A stretch of 53,473 nucleotides of DNA from an uncultured Prevotellaceae bacterium (GCA_900318815.1 ONMA01000037.1:1-53473); one strand, 5' to 3'. Numbered from the stretch's first letter, positions 43,271 to 51,907 are shown. Numbers and translations: made by a program. The notes: generated by a model from the letters alone, not told the origin.

Positions 43271-44923
43271 CTATCGTCCTAACCACCGCATGGGGTTGAG
43301 GAGCTGTGTCCAGTTGCGGAGCTGGAACTGCATGAGTCCGTCGCTGCCGATGGTGCCGAGCGTCTGCTTTGTGGCGACGCGCTGGCCCTTGCTCACGCTG
43401 ACCGACGAAAGGTTACAGTAGACGGAGATATACTTGCCGTGGCGCACCATGACCACATACTTGCTGCCCTGAATGAAGACGGCACTCACCTCACCATCGA
43501 AGATGCTGCGTGCCGCAGTGCCGGGCCTCGTCTTGATGTGAATGCCCTTCGACTCCAGCTGCACATGTCGCAGCCCCTCGACGATGTTGCTGCCAAAGGT
43601 GCGCAAAATCTGGTAGGCACCTGCTACGGGCATGGGCAGACGTCCCCTGTTCTGCTCGAAGCCTCCCGTGAGCATACGGTCGGCGGCGGGAGCGCTATAG
43701 TCATCCACCGGTGCTGCCGAAACCTCGGCAATCTCCCTTTCGCGCGCCTTGTTGTCCCTCTGAGCCTGCAGTTCAGCCTGCTTGCGGGCCTGCTCGGCCT
43801 GCTGAGCCTTGCGCTGGGCGGCAGCTCGCTCCTGTGCGCTCTTCCTGATAGCTGCACGCGCCTCGGCCTTTGCCTGTTCCTCGGCCACCTTGGCCTGGGC
43901 AATGCGCCGCTCATTCTCCTTGCGGGCCGCCTCGGCGGCAGCACGCTTACGAGCCAGTTCGGCCTGTCGCTTCCTGGCGGCCTCGGCCTCTGCCTTCTTG
44001 CGGGCCTCGGCCTTCCTGCGAGCCTCTGCCTCGGCACGAGCCTTGGCACGGGCTATCTCCTCGGCAATCATCTTGTCGATGCGGGCATTCAGCTCGCGTT
44101 CCTGCCGCTGCTGCTGTTCGATGACGACGGCCAGCGCACGCTGCTCCTGCTGCAGGGCGTTCACCTGCTTCTGCTGCTCGTCCTGCTTGCCTTCCAGCTG
44201 TTGCTGCTCCTCGCGTCCGCGCTTCAGCAGGGAGTGCTTCTGGAGCTTGGCCTCGGCCAGCTCGGCGCGTTTCTTCGACAATTGCTTCTGCTTCTGTTTC
44301 ACGGCATCGCCCTGTGCCCGCTGGAACGTGGCATACTCACGGGTGAAGCGCATGCGGCGATACATCTGGTTGAAGTTGTCGGCACTGAACACGAACATCA
44401 TCTGGTTCTGTATGGAGCGGTTGCGGTGCAGGTAGCGCATGGACTTCATGTAGCGCTGCTTGCGGTCCTCGAGTTCGCTGCTCAGCGTGTCAATCTGCTG
44501 GTTGATGACCACCATCTCGTGTTCAAGAGCCATGATGTCCTTGCTGATGGTGTTAATCGTGCGGCGCTTCTCGTTAATCTCGCTGTTCAGCACGAGCAGA
44601 GTGTTCATGCCCTGCCGCACGTTCTGCTCCACCTGTGCCTTGCGCTTCTTCTTGGCCTCGGTGTCCTGCTGCAGCTTCTTGCGTTCGTTCTGCAAGGTGC
44701 TCACCGATGGCTGCTGCGTCTTCTTTCCCCTGCGTCCTTGCTGCCCCTGCGTCTGCCGGGTTGCGGTGCCGCGTCTCTGTTGTGTGGAAGTCGTCTTCTG
44801 GTTCGTGTTATTCCTTACGCTGGTCTTGGCCGCCGGCTTCCGTTGCGACGACCTTGCCTGCTGAGCCGAGGCAGGCATCAACAGGGCAATCAACAGACAC
44901 AGTATCCACCCTAATCTTATCAT
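43271..44923 (-). CDS. EnvC-like protein: coiled coil plus degenerate LytM (M23) domain
   Basis: A 550-aa exported protein starting MIRLGWILCLLIALLMPASA. Basic low-complexity sequence (about 20-80) leads into long coiled coils (about 80-400) that include an Ala/Arg/Lys/Glu-rich repeat stretch. The C-terminal LytM domain has lost the zinc ligands: HKGIDI is replaced by SKGIHI, the second HxH is YCN, and LHFE is MQFQ. This matches EnvC/NlpD-type activators, which do not cut peptidoglycan but switch on amidases at division. I chose 44923 because the longer reading to 45085 translates a GTACGAGG repeat. It ends an operon with the DUF4292 and TPR genes. Confidence 0.9.
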   Translation of the reverse strand: MIRLGWILCLLIALLMPASAQQARSSQRKPAAKTSVRNNTNQKTTSTQQRRGTATRQTQGQQGRRGKKTQQPSVSTLQNERKKLQQDTEAKKKRKAQVEQNVRQGMNTLLVLNSEINEKRRTINTISKDIMALEHEMVVINQQIDTLSSELEDRKQRYMKSMRYLHRNRSIQNQMMFVFSADNFNQMYRRMRFTREYATFQRAQGDAVKQKQKQLSKKRAELAEAKLQKHSLLKRGREEQQQLEGKQDEQQKQVNALQQEQRALAVVIEQQQRQERELNARIDKMIAEEIARAKARAEAEARRKAEARKKAEAEAARKRQAELARKRAAAEAARKENERRIAQAKVAEEQAKAEARAAIRKSAQERAAAQRKAQQAEQARKQAELQAQRDNKAREREIAEVSAAPVDDYSAPAADRMLTGGFEQNRGRLPMPVAGAYQILRTFGSNIVEGLRHVQLESKGIHIKTRPGTAARSIFDGEVSAVFIQGSKYVVMVRHGKYISVYCNLSSVSVSKGQRVATKQTLGTIGSDGLMQFQLRNWTQLLNPMRWLGR

Positions 44924-44952
44924 ATCCTTCACCTTAATAATCTTCGATAACT

Positions 44953-45062
44953 CGGAGGTGCGGGGGTACGGAGGTACGGGGGTACGAGAATAGTTTGCAC
45001 GCCCAGTTTTCCACGAGGAGTCTATCCTCGCACCTCCGAACCTTCGTACCCTCGTACCTCCG
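44953..45062. repeat. GTACGAGG-type element, complete copy
   Basis: Inverted arms of 8-bp words (left CGGAGGTGCGGGGGTACGGA..., right CCTCGCACCTCCGAAC...CTCCG) enclose a core that, reversed, reads GATAGACTCCTCGTGG ... GGGCGTGCAAACTATTCTCG. The same core occurs at 18777 and 48676. It lies between the DUF4292 gene and the EnvC-like gene of one operon. Confidence 0.85.
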
Positions 45063-45105
45063 AAATCGCACCATTCTTTTTGCATTTTGCTTATTTCTAA
45101 ATCAT

Positions 45106-45954
45106 TTATAACGCCATGAAGCGTCGCAGTATCTCGTCGACGTCCACCTCGCTGTATTTGCTCGACACCTGCGTGCGCGTCTCCCAGTCGCTATCCGTGT
45201 TCAGGTAGTTCAGTCGCACGCCGAGCTTCACCTCCTTGTCGGGCGTTGTCAGCGTGATGCTCATGTCATCGGGAAACGCCTTGCGTCCCAGCATGGCAAA
45301 GCTGCGATAGTCCCAGTTGAGCTGCGTGTTGCCGCCCTGTCGCGGGGTATAGAGAATGTTGGCCATCTTGATACGTCCCGTGGCGCTCTCGGTGAGCCAG
45401 CTGTAGGTCATCTTGTCCTTCTCGTAGCTCAGGATAGTGTTCTCGCTGTCGCCCTGCACCTTGATACTGTCGTACTGCGCCTCAGAGACGTGGTCAAATC
45501 CCGGGAGGAACAGCTCGTTCCAGAACATGGCCTGCAGGGTGTAGAAGTTGATGCCGCTGTTGCGCAGGAAGTCCACGTGATGATAGGGCACGCGCAGGAA
45601 CTGCTTGTTGATGCGGTCGATGATGAGCACATAGTCCTTGGTGAACTCTATGCGCCCGGCCTCGACGAAGCCGAAGGCCATGAGCTGCAGGCGAATGACA
45701 TCGTCGCGCTTCATCTTCAGGTTGCCCGTGAGCGACTGCGAGAGGGCCCCCATCTCCACGGTGAACCGTATCTTCGAGGTAACGAACTCGCCAGTCTGGT
45801 TGTTGCTGTTCACTTTCTCCAGCAGCGCCCTGTTCTCCAGGTTGACAGGCTCCGCGGGCTTGGTTTCGACGGTTTTCTTATGGCCGATACAGGATGCGAG
45901 CCAAAGTGGTGCTGCAAGCACCAGGACTTTCAGAATAAGAGACAGATGTTTCAT
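45106..45954 (-). CDS. DUF4292 lipoprotein
   Basis: A 282-aa protein with a lipobox at Cys22 (LWLASC), so an envelope lipoprotein. The body matches DUF4292 as known from Bacteroidota: ALLEKVNSNNQ, MGALSQSLTGNLKMKRDDVI, GFVEAGRIEFTKDYVLIIDR and LPGFDHVSEAQY. The fold resembles LolA/LppX-type lipid-binding proteins; the role is unproven. Its start overlaps the TPR gene by 4 nt (45951-45954). The neighbour order TPR, DUF4292, EnvC-like is familiar in this phylum and suggests envelope biogenesis. Confidence 0.88.
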   Translation of the reverse strand: MKHLSLILKVLVLAAPLWLASCIGHKKTVETKPAEPVNLENRALLEKVNSNNQTGEFVTSKIRFTVEMGALSQSLTGNLKMKRDDVIRLQLMAFGFVEAGRIEFTKDYVLIIDRINKQFLRVPYHHVDFLRNSGINFYTLQAMFWNELFLPGFDHVSEAQYDSIKVQGDSENTILSYEKDKMTYSWLTESATGRIKMANILYTPRQGGNTQLNWDYRSFAMLGRKAFPDDMSITLTTPDKEVKLGVRLNYLNTDSDWETRTQVSSKYSEVDVDEILRRFMAL

Positions 45955-47657
45955 TGCTTTATGTATTTTTTACGCTTTATTTTTCTGATGAGTACTTTAT
46001 TTCCCGGGTCTTGCTCCAGGGCGTTGTTCCAGTGAGCCAACGCGCCTTCCACGTCGCCGTTGAGCATGTAGATGTCGCCGCCGTGCTCAATGATGACATG
46101 ACTGTGCAGCGAGTCGTTCTGTATGGCCTGGTCGATGTAGATGCGTGCCTCGCTGTAGCGCTTCTGCATGAAGAGTACCCAGGCGTAGGTATCTAAGTAG
46201 GTGGAGTTATTCGGCTCGGCCTTGATGGTGCGATAGCTCATCTGCTCGGCCTGTTCCAGCCGCTCGCCCTCCACACTGAGATAGTAGGCGTAGTTGTTCA
46301 GACAGCCAATGTTGTCGGGCTTCCAGTGCAGGCAGGAGTCGTAGGCGGCGTAGGCCTCCTCCTTCAGTCCCTTCTGGTGGAGCAGGTCGCCCATCACCTC
46401 ATAGAAAGAGGAGGCGATGTCGGGCGAGCTCTCCTCGTCAATGACGCTGATGCCGTTGCGGAAGGCCTCTAAGGCGTTGTCGTTGTCCTGCAGGCTGTAG
46501 TAGGCCATGCCCTGGTAGTAGTAGAAGGCCATTTCGTCGGGGTTATACTGTCGGGCGGCCTTGCAGAGTTCGATGACGCGCTGCTCGTTGCCGTCCTCCC
46601 AGGCATACTGCACCAGCTGCAGGCGGGCCGAGGCATTGTCGGGGGCCAGGCCAAGCACGAACTCGAGCATGTTGCTCACGCTGTCGCGCGGCATCTTCTT
46701 CAGGTTCATGTAGGCAGCACAGAACTCGCCCAGCTCCGGGTCGGGGTCGGGCTGTGCCATCATCTCGTGGAAGAGGTTCAGGATATAGGTGCTGTCGCCG
46801 TCGGCATTCTCGCTGGCACTAATCTCCTGACGCAGCAAGTAGACCTTCTCTTCCTGCGAGGCCTCCTTGTTCAGCAGGATGCAGCGGGTGATGGAGTCGG
46901 CACGCTCGCCCTCCGACAGCATTAGGTAATAGGTGCGCATGGCCATCTGTGCCCGTGAGTTGAGGGGTTCCTGACGCAGCACGCCGTCCAGCACGTCGTA
47001 GGCCTCAGCCTCGCGATCGTTCATCATCAGCATGTTGGCCAGCAACGTCTGATACGTCAGGTCGTTGGGGTGCTGCGTGGCCAGCTGCTGCATCTCGTCG
47101 ATGGCGGCCTCCTTGTTGTCCATCTGCATGTAGAGCTGGCTCTTGCTCACCGACAGGCGCTCGCTCTTGCCGTCGATGGTCTCCATGCGCTCCAGCACGC
47201 TGACAGCATTCTCGTAGTCCTTCAGACGCACATAGAGACGGTAGACCATCTCCAACAGGTCCTGACGACTCTTGTCGGCCTCGTACATCCGCTCGAAAAC
47301 CTCGATGGATTCGGCGAAATTCTCCGATTCCATGTAGGCCTCAGCCAGTGTCTCCAAATATGTGCTGTTCTGGGGTTCCAGGTCGGCAGCCCGCTTGAAG
47401 TAGCTCATCGCCTTGTCCTTGTCGCTCAGATGACTATAGTATTGGGCCAGGAAGAAATAGGCCTCGCTGGCCTGCGGATTCAGCTCTAAACAGCGGGACA
47501 GCAAATCGAAGGCAGCGTCGGCATTGCCTTTCTGACGCTGCACCATCGCCTCCATGAACAACAGGTCGTATTCCCGCTGCACGTCTCGATGCACATCTTG
47601 CGCATGGCTAAAGGACGAATGAAAGACGAATAAAATGAATAACGCTATTATCCTCAT
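45951..47657 (-). CDS. Tetratricopeptide repeat protein, exported
   Basis: A 568-aa protein with a signal peptide (MRIIALFILFVFHSSFSHAQ) and about twelve TPR units throughout (for example NPQASEAYFFLAQYYSHLSD, DPGNKVL at the end). TPR arrays are protein-interaction scaffolds; in this operon it may work with the DUF4292 lipoprotein and the EnvC-like protein at the envelope. No enzymatic domain is seen. It is the first gene of the minus-strand operon, with a -7 box about 27 nt upstream. Confidence 0.88.
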   Translation of the reverse strand: MRIIALFILFVFHSSFSHAQDVHRDVQREYDLLFMEAMVQRQKGNADAAFDLLSRCLELNPQASEAYFFLAQYYSHLSDKDKAMSYFKRAADLEPQNSTYLETLAEAYMESENFAESIEVFERMYEADKSRQDLLEMVYRLYVRLKDYENAVSVLERMETIDGKSERLSVSKSQLYMQMDNKEAAIDEMQQLATQHPNDLTYQTLLANMLMMNDREAEAYDVLDGVLRQEPLNSRAQMAMRTYYLMLSEGERADSITRCILLNKEASQEEKVYLLRQEISASENADGDSTYILNLFHEMMAQPDPDPELGEFCAAYMNLKKMPRDSVSNMLEFVLGLAPDNASARLQLVQYAWEDGNEQRVIELCKAARQYNPDEMAFYYYQGMAYYSLQDNDNALEAFRNGISVIDEESSPDIASSFYEVMGDLLHQKGLKEEAYAAYDSCLHWKPDNIGCLNNYAYYLSVEGERLEQAEQMSYRTIKAEPNNSTYLDTYAWVLFMQKRYSEARIYIDQAIQNDSLHSHVIIEHGGDIYMLNGDVEGALAHWNNALEQDPGNKVLIRKIKRKKYIKQ

Positions 47658-47683
47658 GTAATATTTTTATGTATAAAGAGCTG

Positions 47684-47691
47684 CAAAATTA
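47684..47691 (-). promoter_or_regulatory. -7 box of the TPR-DUF4292-EnvC operon
   Basis: The minus strand reads TAATTTTG, matching TAnnTTTG, 27 nt before the ATG at 47657. No clear -33 element is visible. Confidence 0.55.
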
Positions 47692-47769
47692 GTGATTTCC
47701 ATCGAAAAAGCCATATTTTTAATGCTAAAATGTGTTTTTCTTGCAAAAAAGCAGTACTTTTGTACTCTT

Positions 47770-48186
47770 GACGGAGGAACGATTTTCTGTTTTGACGGAT
47801 AGACGGATGAACGAATCTTTTTTGACGGATAGACGGATGAACGATTTTCTGTTTTGACGGATAGACGGATGAACGAATCTTTCTTGACGGATAGACGGAT
47901 GGACGAATCTATTTTGACGGATAGACAGATGAACGATTTTCTGTTTGGACGGTTAGACGGATGAACGATTTCTTCTGACGGATAGACGGATGAACGATTA
48001 TCTGTTTGGACGGATAGACGGATGGACGATTTCTTCTGACGGATAGACGGATGAACGATTTTCTGTTTGGACGGATAGACGGATGAACGATTCTTTTTGA
48101 CGGTTTGACGGATGGACGAATCTATTTTGACGGATAGACGGAGGAACGAATCTTTCTTGACGGATAGACGGAGGAACGGATTTCTT
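47770..48186 (-). repeat. Array of about 14 GACGGATAGACGGATGAACGA units
   Basis: About fourteen units of 28-32 bp each contain GACGGATAGACGGATGAACG plus an alternating tail (AATCTTTCTT, ATTTTCTGTTT or ATTTCTTCT). Within a unit the ACGGAT word recurs about every 10 bp. The array lies upstream of the second GxxExxY gene and is inverted relative to the array at 48946-49086. It and the flanks fill the 600-nt gap before that gene; no other gene is seen here. Confidence 0.95.
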
Positions 48187-48263
48187 AAACATACAATACT
48201 ATAAAGTTTAATCATATAAAATTATCTATATAAAAGCGACAATAATAACTTAAAGAATGCAAT

Positions 48264-48644
48264 ATGAATACGAAAGAATTAATAGACGTGATAGTTGAAT
48301 GCGCCAAACTGGTGCGCAAACAACTGTCATACGGCTTTGAAGAGAAGGTGTATAAGAACGCCATGTTTATAGAACTGAAGAAGCATAATTTGTCCGTTGA
48401 GATTGAAGTACCCATCAAGGTCTATTACGACGGACAGGTTGTAGGCGACTTTAGGGCAGACATAATTGTTGACAAGAGAATCATCATTGAACTAAAGGCA
48501 ACTAACGCCCTGGCCATCGTCCATTCCGTCCAACTTGTCAACTATCTCACAGCCACGGGCATTGACGACGGCCTCCTTATCAACTTCGGTGCCGAACACC
48601 TCGAAATAAAACACAAAACCCGCCTCTACTACAAATGCCAATAA
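48264..48644 (+). CDS. GxxExxY protein (PD-(D/E)XK nuclease fold), second copy
   Basis: A 126-aa GxxExxY family protein, clearly diverged from the copy at 3842. The signature is Gly24-Glu27-Tyr30 (GFEEKVY). The active-site pattern is Asp66 (FRADI) with Glu76 and Lys78 (IELKA), intact as in the first copy. It lies between a left array of 14 units and a right inverted array of the same words, with a GTACGAGG element in between on the right. No promoter box is obvious. Function is unknown; the shared placement of both copies suggests a role tied to the surrounding repeats. Confidence 0.9.
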   Translation: MNTKELIDVIVECAKLVRKQLSYGFEEKVYKNAMFIELKKHNLSVEIEVPIKVYYDGQVVGDFRADIIVDKRIIIELKATNALAIVHSVQLVNYLTATGIDDGLLINFGAEHLEIKHKTRLYYKCQ

Positions 48645-48675
48645 GTAACATACAAAAAATAAAATGGTACAATTT

Positions 48676-48783
48676 CGGAGGTACGAAGGTACGAGGGCAC
48701 GGAGGTACGAGGATAGACTCTTCGCGGAAAATTGGACGTGCGAACAATTCTCGTACACCGTACCTCTGTACCGCCGCACCCCA
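48676..48783. repeat. GTACGAGG-type element, complete copy
   Basis: Left arm CGGAGGTACGAAGGTACGAG..., core GATAGACTCTTCGCGGAAAA ... GACGTGCGAACAATTCTCG, right arm of GTACC and GCACC words. Compared with 44953-45062 it is in the opposite orientation. Confidence 0.85.
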
Positions 48784-48945
48784 GAATTATACCATATAAA
48801 TTTTTAAAATAAAAGACTTTGATTATTTCTTATTAAACATGAATTATCACGAATTATCCATTAATGGCTGCGCATTGCAATTATATGAAAAATTATATGG
48901 CAATTATATGTTAAAGAAAATATTATTGACGTTTACTATAATAAT

Positions 48946-49086
48946 TCGTTCATCCGTCTAACCGTCAAAAAAGTCTATCCGTCAAAAGAAACCGTCCATC
49001 CGTCTAACCGTCAAAAAAGTCTATCCGTCAAAAGAAACCGTCCATCCGTCTAACCGTCAAAAGAAAAAAGTCTAACCGTCAAAAAA
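48946..49086 (+). repeat. Right array of CCGTC words abutting dgt
   Basis: TCGTTCATCCGTCTAACCGT is the reverse complement of the left array unit apart from one base. The array includes a 46-bp higher-order unit present about twice (TCTATCCGTCAAAAGAAACC...). The last repeat ends at the base before the dgt ATG, so the dgt leader is pure repeat. Confidence 0.92.
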
Positions 49087-50415
49087 ATGAACTGGAATCA
49101 ATTAATATCCAAACGTCGTCTGGGTCAGGAGCACACTCATCCTGAGCGTCACGACGACCGCACCGAGTTCAAGCGCGACTACGACCGTCTCATCTTCTCG
49201 GCTCCGTTCCGTCGTCTGCAGAACAAGACCCAGGTATTCCCTCTTCCGGGCAGTGTCTTTGTCCACAACCGTCTCACCCACTCGCTTGAGGTGGCCAGCG
49301 TCGGCATGTCTTTAGGCAATGACGTCTACCGCGAGCTATGCGTAAAAAATCCCGATTTCATCGGTTCTAAAGTCTCCGAGATAGGTCAGATCGTGTCCAC
49401 TGCCTGTCTTGCCCACGACATGGGCAACCCGCCTTTCGGTCACTCTGGCGAGAAGGCCATCCAGACCTTCTTCACCGAGGGCAAGGGTGCGTATCTGCGC
49501 GAGAAGGTGTCGCCGTCTTTCTGGGACGACATCACCCATTTCGAGGGCAATGCCAATGCGTTCCGTCTGCTCACCCATCAGTTCCACGGGCGTCGTCCCG
49601 GTGGCTTCGTCATGACCTACTCCACCCTGGCCAGCATCGTGAAGTATCCCTTCTCGTCGTCCATGGCGGGCGAGAAGGGCAAGTTCGGCTTCTTCGGCAG
49701 CGAGGCCGACACCTTCGCCCATATCGCCGATGAAATGGGCATTATTTGCAAGGTTCCCCGCGAGAAGTACGTCCGTCATCCGCTGGTCTATCTCGTCGAG
49801 GCCGCCGACGACATCTGCTATGAGATCATGGACTTGGAAGATGCCCACAAGCTGAAGATCCTGTCGTTCGAGGAGACCTGCCAGCTGATGCTCGCCTTCT
49901 TCGACGAGAAGACGCAGGCATCCATCAGGCAGCGCGTCGAGGACGAGCAGCTCACCGACCCCAACGAGCAGATACAGTATTTCCGTGCCTGCGTCATCGG
50001 TAAACTTGAGAACGAGTGCATGCGCACGTTCCTTGCGCATGAAGAGGAGATCCTGGCGGGCGAGTTCGAGGGCAGCCTCATCGGTCATATCTCGCCGTTG
50101 CAGCGCGACGCCTACCGCCATTGTGCCGAGGTCTCCAAGGAGCGTATCTACATGAGTCAGCCGGTGCTCGACGTGGAGCTGTCGGGTTATCGCATCATGG
50201 CCACCCTCATGGAACTGATGGTCGAGGCCATCGAGCATCCCGAACGCTACTACTCCCGTCAGCTCATCGGGCGCGTCTCCTCGCAGTACGACATTGAGAG
50301 CCCTCACCTCGAGACGCGGCTCATGGCGGTCATCGACTACATCTCGGGCATGACCGACGTCTACGCCCTCGATGTCTACCAGAAGATCTGCGGCATCTCC
50401 CTGCCAATAGTCTGA
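49087..50415 (+). CDS. dgt: dGTP triphosphohydrolase (HD domain)
   Basis: A 442-aa Dgt-type dNTPase, which splits dGTP into deoxyguanosine and triphosphate. The HD-domain metal motif is seen in FVHNRLTHSLEVASVG, CLAHDMGNPPFGHSGEKA and the later LVYLVEAADDICYEIMDLED. The N-terminal FRRLQNKTQVFP segment is typical. In some bacteria Dgt limits phage by lowering dGTP. Its start codon directly follows a CCGTC array, with no recognisable promoter in the 300 nt before it. Confidence 0.93.
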   Translation: MNWNQLISKRRLGQEHTHPERHDDRTEFKRDYDRLIFSAPFRRLQNKTQVFPLPGSVFVHNRLTHSLEVASVGMSLGNDVYRELCVKNPDFIGSKVSEIGQIVSTACLAHDMGNPPFGHSGEKAIQTFFTEGKGAYLREKVSPSFWDDITHFEGNANAFRLLTHQFHGRRPGGFVMTYSTLASIVKYPFSSSMAGEKGKFGFFGSEADTFAHIADEMGIICKVPREKYVRHPLVYLVEAADDICYEIMDLEDAHKLKILSFEETCQLMLAFFDEKTQASIRQRVEDEQLTDPNEQIQYFRACVIGKLENECMRTFLAHEEEILAGEFEGSLIGHISPLQRDAYRHCAEVSKERIYMSQPVLDVELSGYRIMATLMELMVEAIEHPERYYSRQLIGRVSSQYDIESPHLETRLMAVIDYISGMTDVYALDVYQKICGISLPIV

Positions 50416-50473
50416 TTGAATTGGAACAGAGATAAAGAGCATCGCATAAAAGACCCAACTCTCGATATATGAA

Positions 50474-50803
50474 TAACCACAACGGATTACACGGATTAAA
50501 CGGATTTTTTTGTATATCTGCGACTAAAGTCGCGATTAATACGGATTACACGGATGTCACACTGCAACCTCATCGCGGCTTTAGCCGCTGTAATCCGATT
50601 ACAATCTGTGATAACCACAACGGATTACACGGATTAAACGGATTTTTTTGTATATCTGCGACTAAAGGCGCGATTAATACGGATTACACGGATGTCACAC
50701 TACTAACTCATCGCGGCTTTAGCCGCTGTAATCCGATTACAATCTGTGAAATGACAATAACATCGCGTAGCCCCAAATCCGTTTAATCCGTGAAATCCGT
50801 TGT
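50474..50803. repeat. ACGGATT-family island with a 138-bp tandem duplication
   Basis: Arms 50479-50507 (ACAACGGATTACACGGATTA...) and 50775-50803 are inverted repeats with one mismatch in 29. Inside, a 138-bp unit is duplicated (50474-50611 and 50612-50749). Each unit carries mini-hairpins GCGACTAAAGTCGC and GCGGCTTTAGCCGC; in the second copy the first hairpin has one change. This fills the gap between dgt and the M20 gene; I see no real gene here. Confidence 0.88.
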
Positions 50804-50843
50804 TTTAAAAGAACTTACAAAACTTAAATAAAGTATCATTGAT

Positions 50844-51896
50844 ATGAACAAAAAGGAATATATAGACGAGGCGGTGAGGCTGTTGCAACGGTTGATTGCG
50901 ACCCCCTCAGTGAGCCGCGACGAGGCAGCAGCAGCCGATGTGCTGTGTGCCGCGATGGACGAATACGGACTGCACTGGCAGCGCGAAGGGAATAATATTT
51001 GGACGAAAAGCCCTGATTTCAACGACCTGCGGCCCACCGTTCTCCTCAATGCCCACATTGACACCGTGAAGCCCGTGGCCACCTGGACGCGCGACCCCTT
51101 CACGCCTTCGATAGAGGGCGACCGTCTCTACGGCCTGGGAGCCAACGACTGCGGCGGCGGTCTGGTGTCGCTGCTGCAGGTGTTCCGCCAGCTCATGGGC
51201 CAGCCCTCACCCTACAACTTTGTCTACCTCGCCTCGGCAGAGGAAGAGGTGTCGGGCAAGAACGGCCTGGAGTGCGTGCTGCCCTTGCTGCCCCGTATCG
51301 ACGTGGCCATCGTGGGCGAACCCACGGGCATGCAGCCGGCAACGGCTGAGAAGGGGCTGATGGTCATCGACGGCTACAGCTATGGCGTCAGCGGACATGC
51401 AGCACGCAACGAGGGCGTCAACGCCATCTATGAGGCTCTCGACGACCTGCTGTGGCTGCGCGACTATCGTTTCGAGAAGGTAAGCCCGCTGCTTGGCCCC
51501 ACGAAGATGCAGGTGACGGTGGTGGAGAGCGGCACACAGCACAACGTGGTGCCCGACAAGCTGCACTTCATCATCGACGTGCGCACCAACGAGCTTTACC
51601 GCAACGAGGATGTCTTCGTGTTCCTGCAGGAACACACGAAGAGCGAGCTGAAGGCGCGTTCCTTCCGTCTGCACTCCTCCTCCATCAGCGAGGCCCACTG
51701 GCTGGTGCGCCGCTGTCGCCAGTTAGGCATGCAGCCCTTCGGCTCGCCCACGCTCAGCGACCAGGCCCTGATGCCCTTCCCCTCGCTGAAGCTCGGCCCC
51801 GGCCAGAGCAGTCGCAGTCACTCAGCCGACGAGTTCATCTGCCTCTCGGAGATTGACCACGCCATCGACACCTATCTACGCCTGCTCCTGCCGTGA
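50844..51896 (+). CDS. M20-family deacetylase/peptidase (ArgE-like)
   Basis: A 350-aa M20 di-zinc hydrolase. Metal-ligand motifs: LNAHIDTVKP, GLGANDCGGGLVSLL, ASAEEEVSGKNG, AIVGEPTGMQ and the late His in SSRSHSADEF. Length and motifs fit the acetyl- or succinyl-ornithine deacetylases used by Bacteroidota in arginine synthesis, though other amido-hydrolase substrates are possible. The dimerisation domain lies at about 170-280. No arginine genes are adjacent. The leader contains the end of a repeat island. Confidence 0.85.
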   Translation: MNKKEYIDEAVRLLQRLIATPSVSRDEAAAADVLCAAMDEYGLHWQREGNNIWTKSPDFNDLRPTVLLNAHIDTVKPVATWTRDPFTPSIEGDRLYGLGANDCGGGLVSLLQVFRQLMGQPSPYNFVYLASAEEEVSGKNGLECVLPLLPRIDVAIVGEPTGMQPATAEKGLMVIDGYSYGVSGHAARNEGVNAIYEALDDLLWLRDYRFEKVSPLLGPTKMQVTVVESGTQHNVVPDKLHFIIDVRTNELYRNEDVFVFLQEHTKSELKARSFRLHSSSISEAHWLVRRCRQLGMQPFGSPTLSDQALMPFPSLKLGPGQSSRSHSADEFICLSEIDHAIDTYLRLLLP

Positions 51897-51907
51897 ACGA
51901 GCGGAAA

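Noticed and set aside
43439-44914. 491-codon frame antisense to the EnvC-like gene
   Set aside because: Leu/Ala-rich shadow of the Glu/Lys/Ala coiled coil on the opposite strand; no domain or start signal.
44923-45085. Longer N-terminus for the EnvC-like protein
   Set aside because: The 54 extra residues translate a GTACGAGG-type repeat; the start at 44923 gives a proper signal peptide.
47770-48186. CRISPR array
   Set aside because: The repeat occupies nearly the whole unit; the variable tails are short and fall into a few recurring types, so there are no unique spacers, and no cas genes are present.
47667-48215. 182-codon open frame on the minus strand across the GACGGAT array
   Set aside because: It is translated repeat (SSVYPS, IRLSVK periodic words) with no promoter or start context; the open frame follows from the repeat word lacking stops.
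50469-50786. 105-codon open frame through the ACGGATT island
   Set aside because: It consists of two near-identical halves from the 138-bp duplication; no protein character apart from the repeat.
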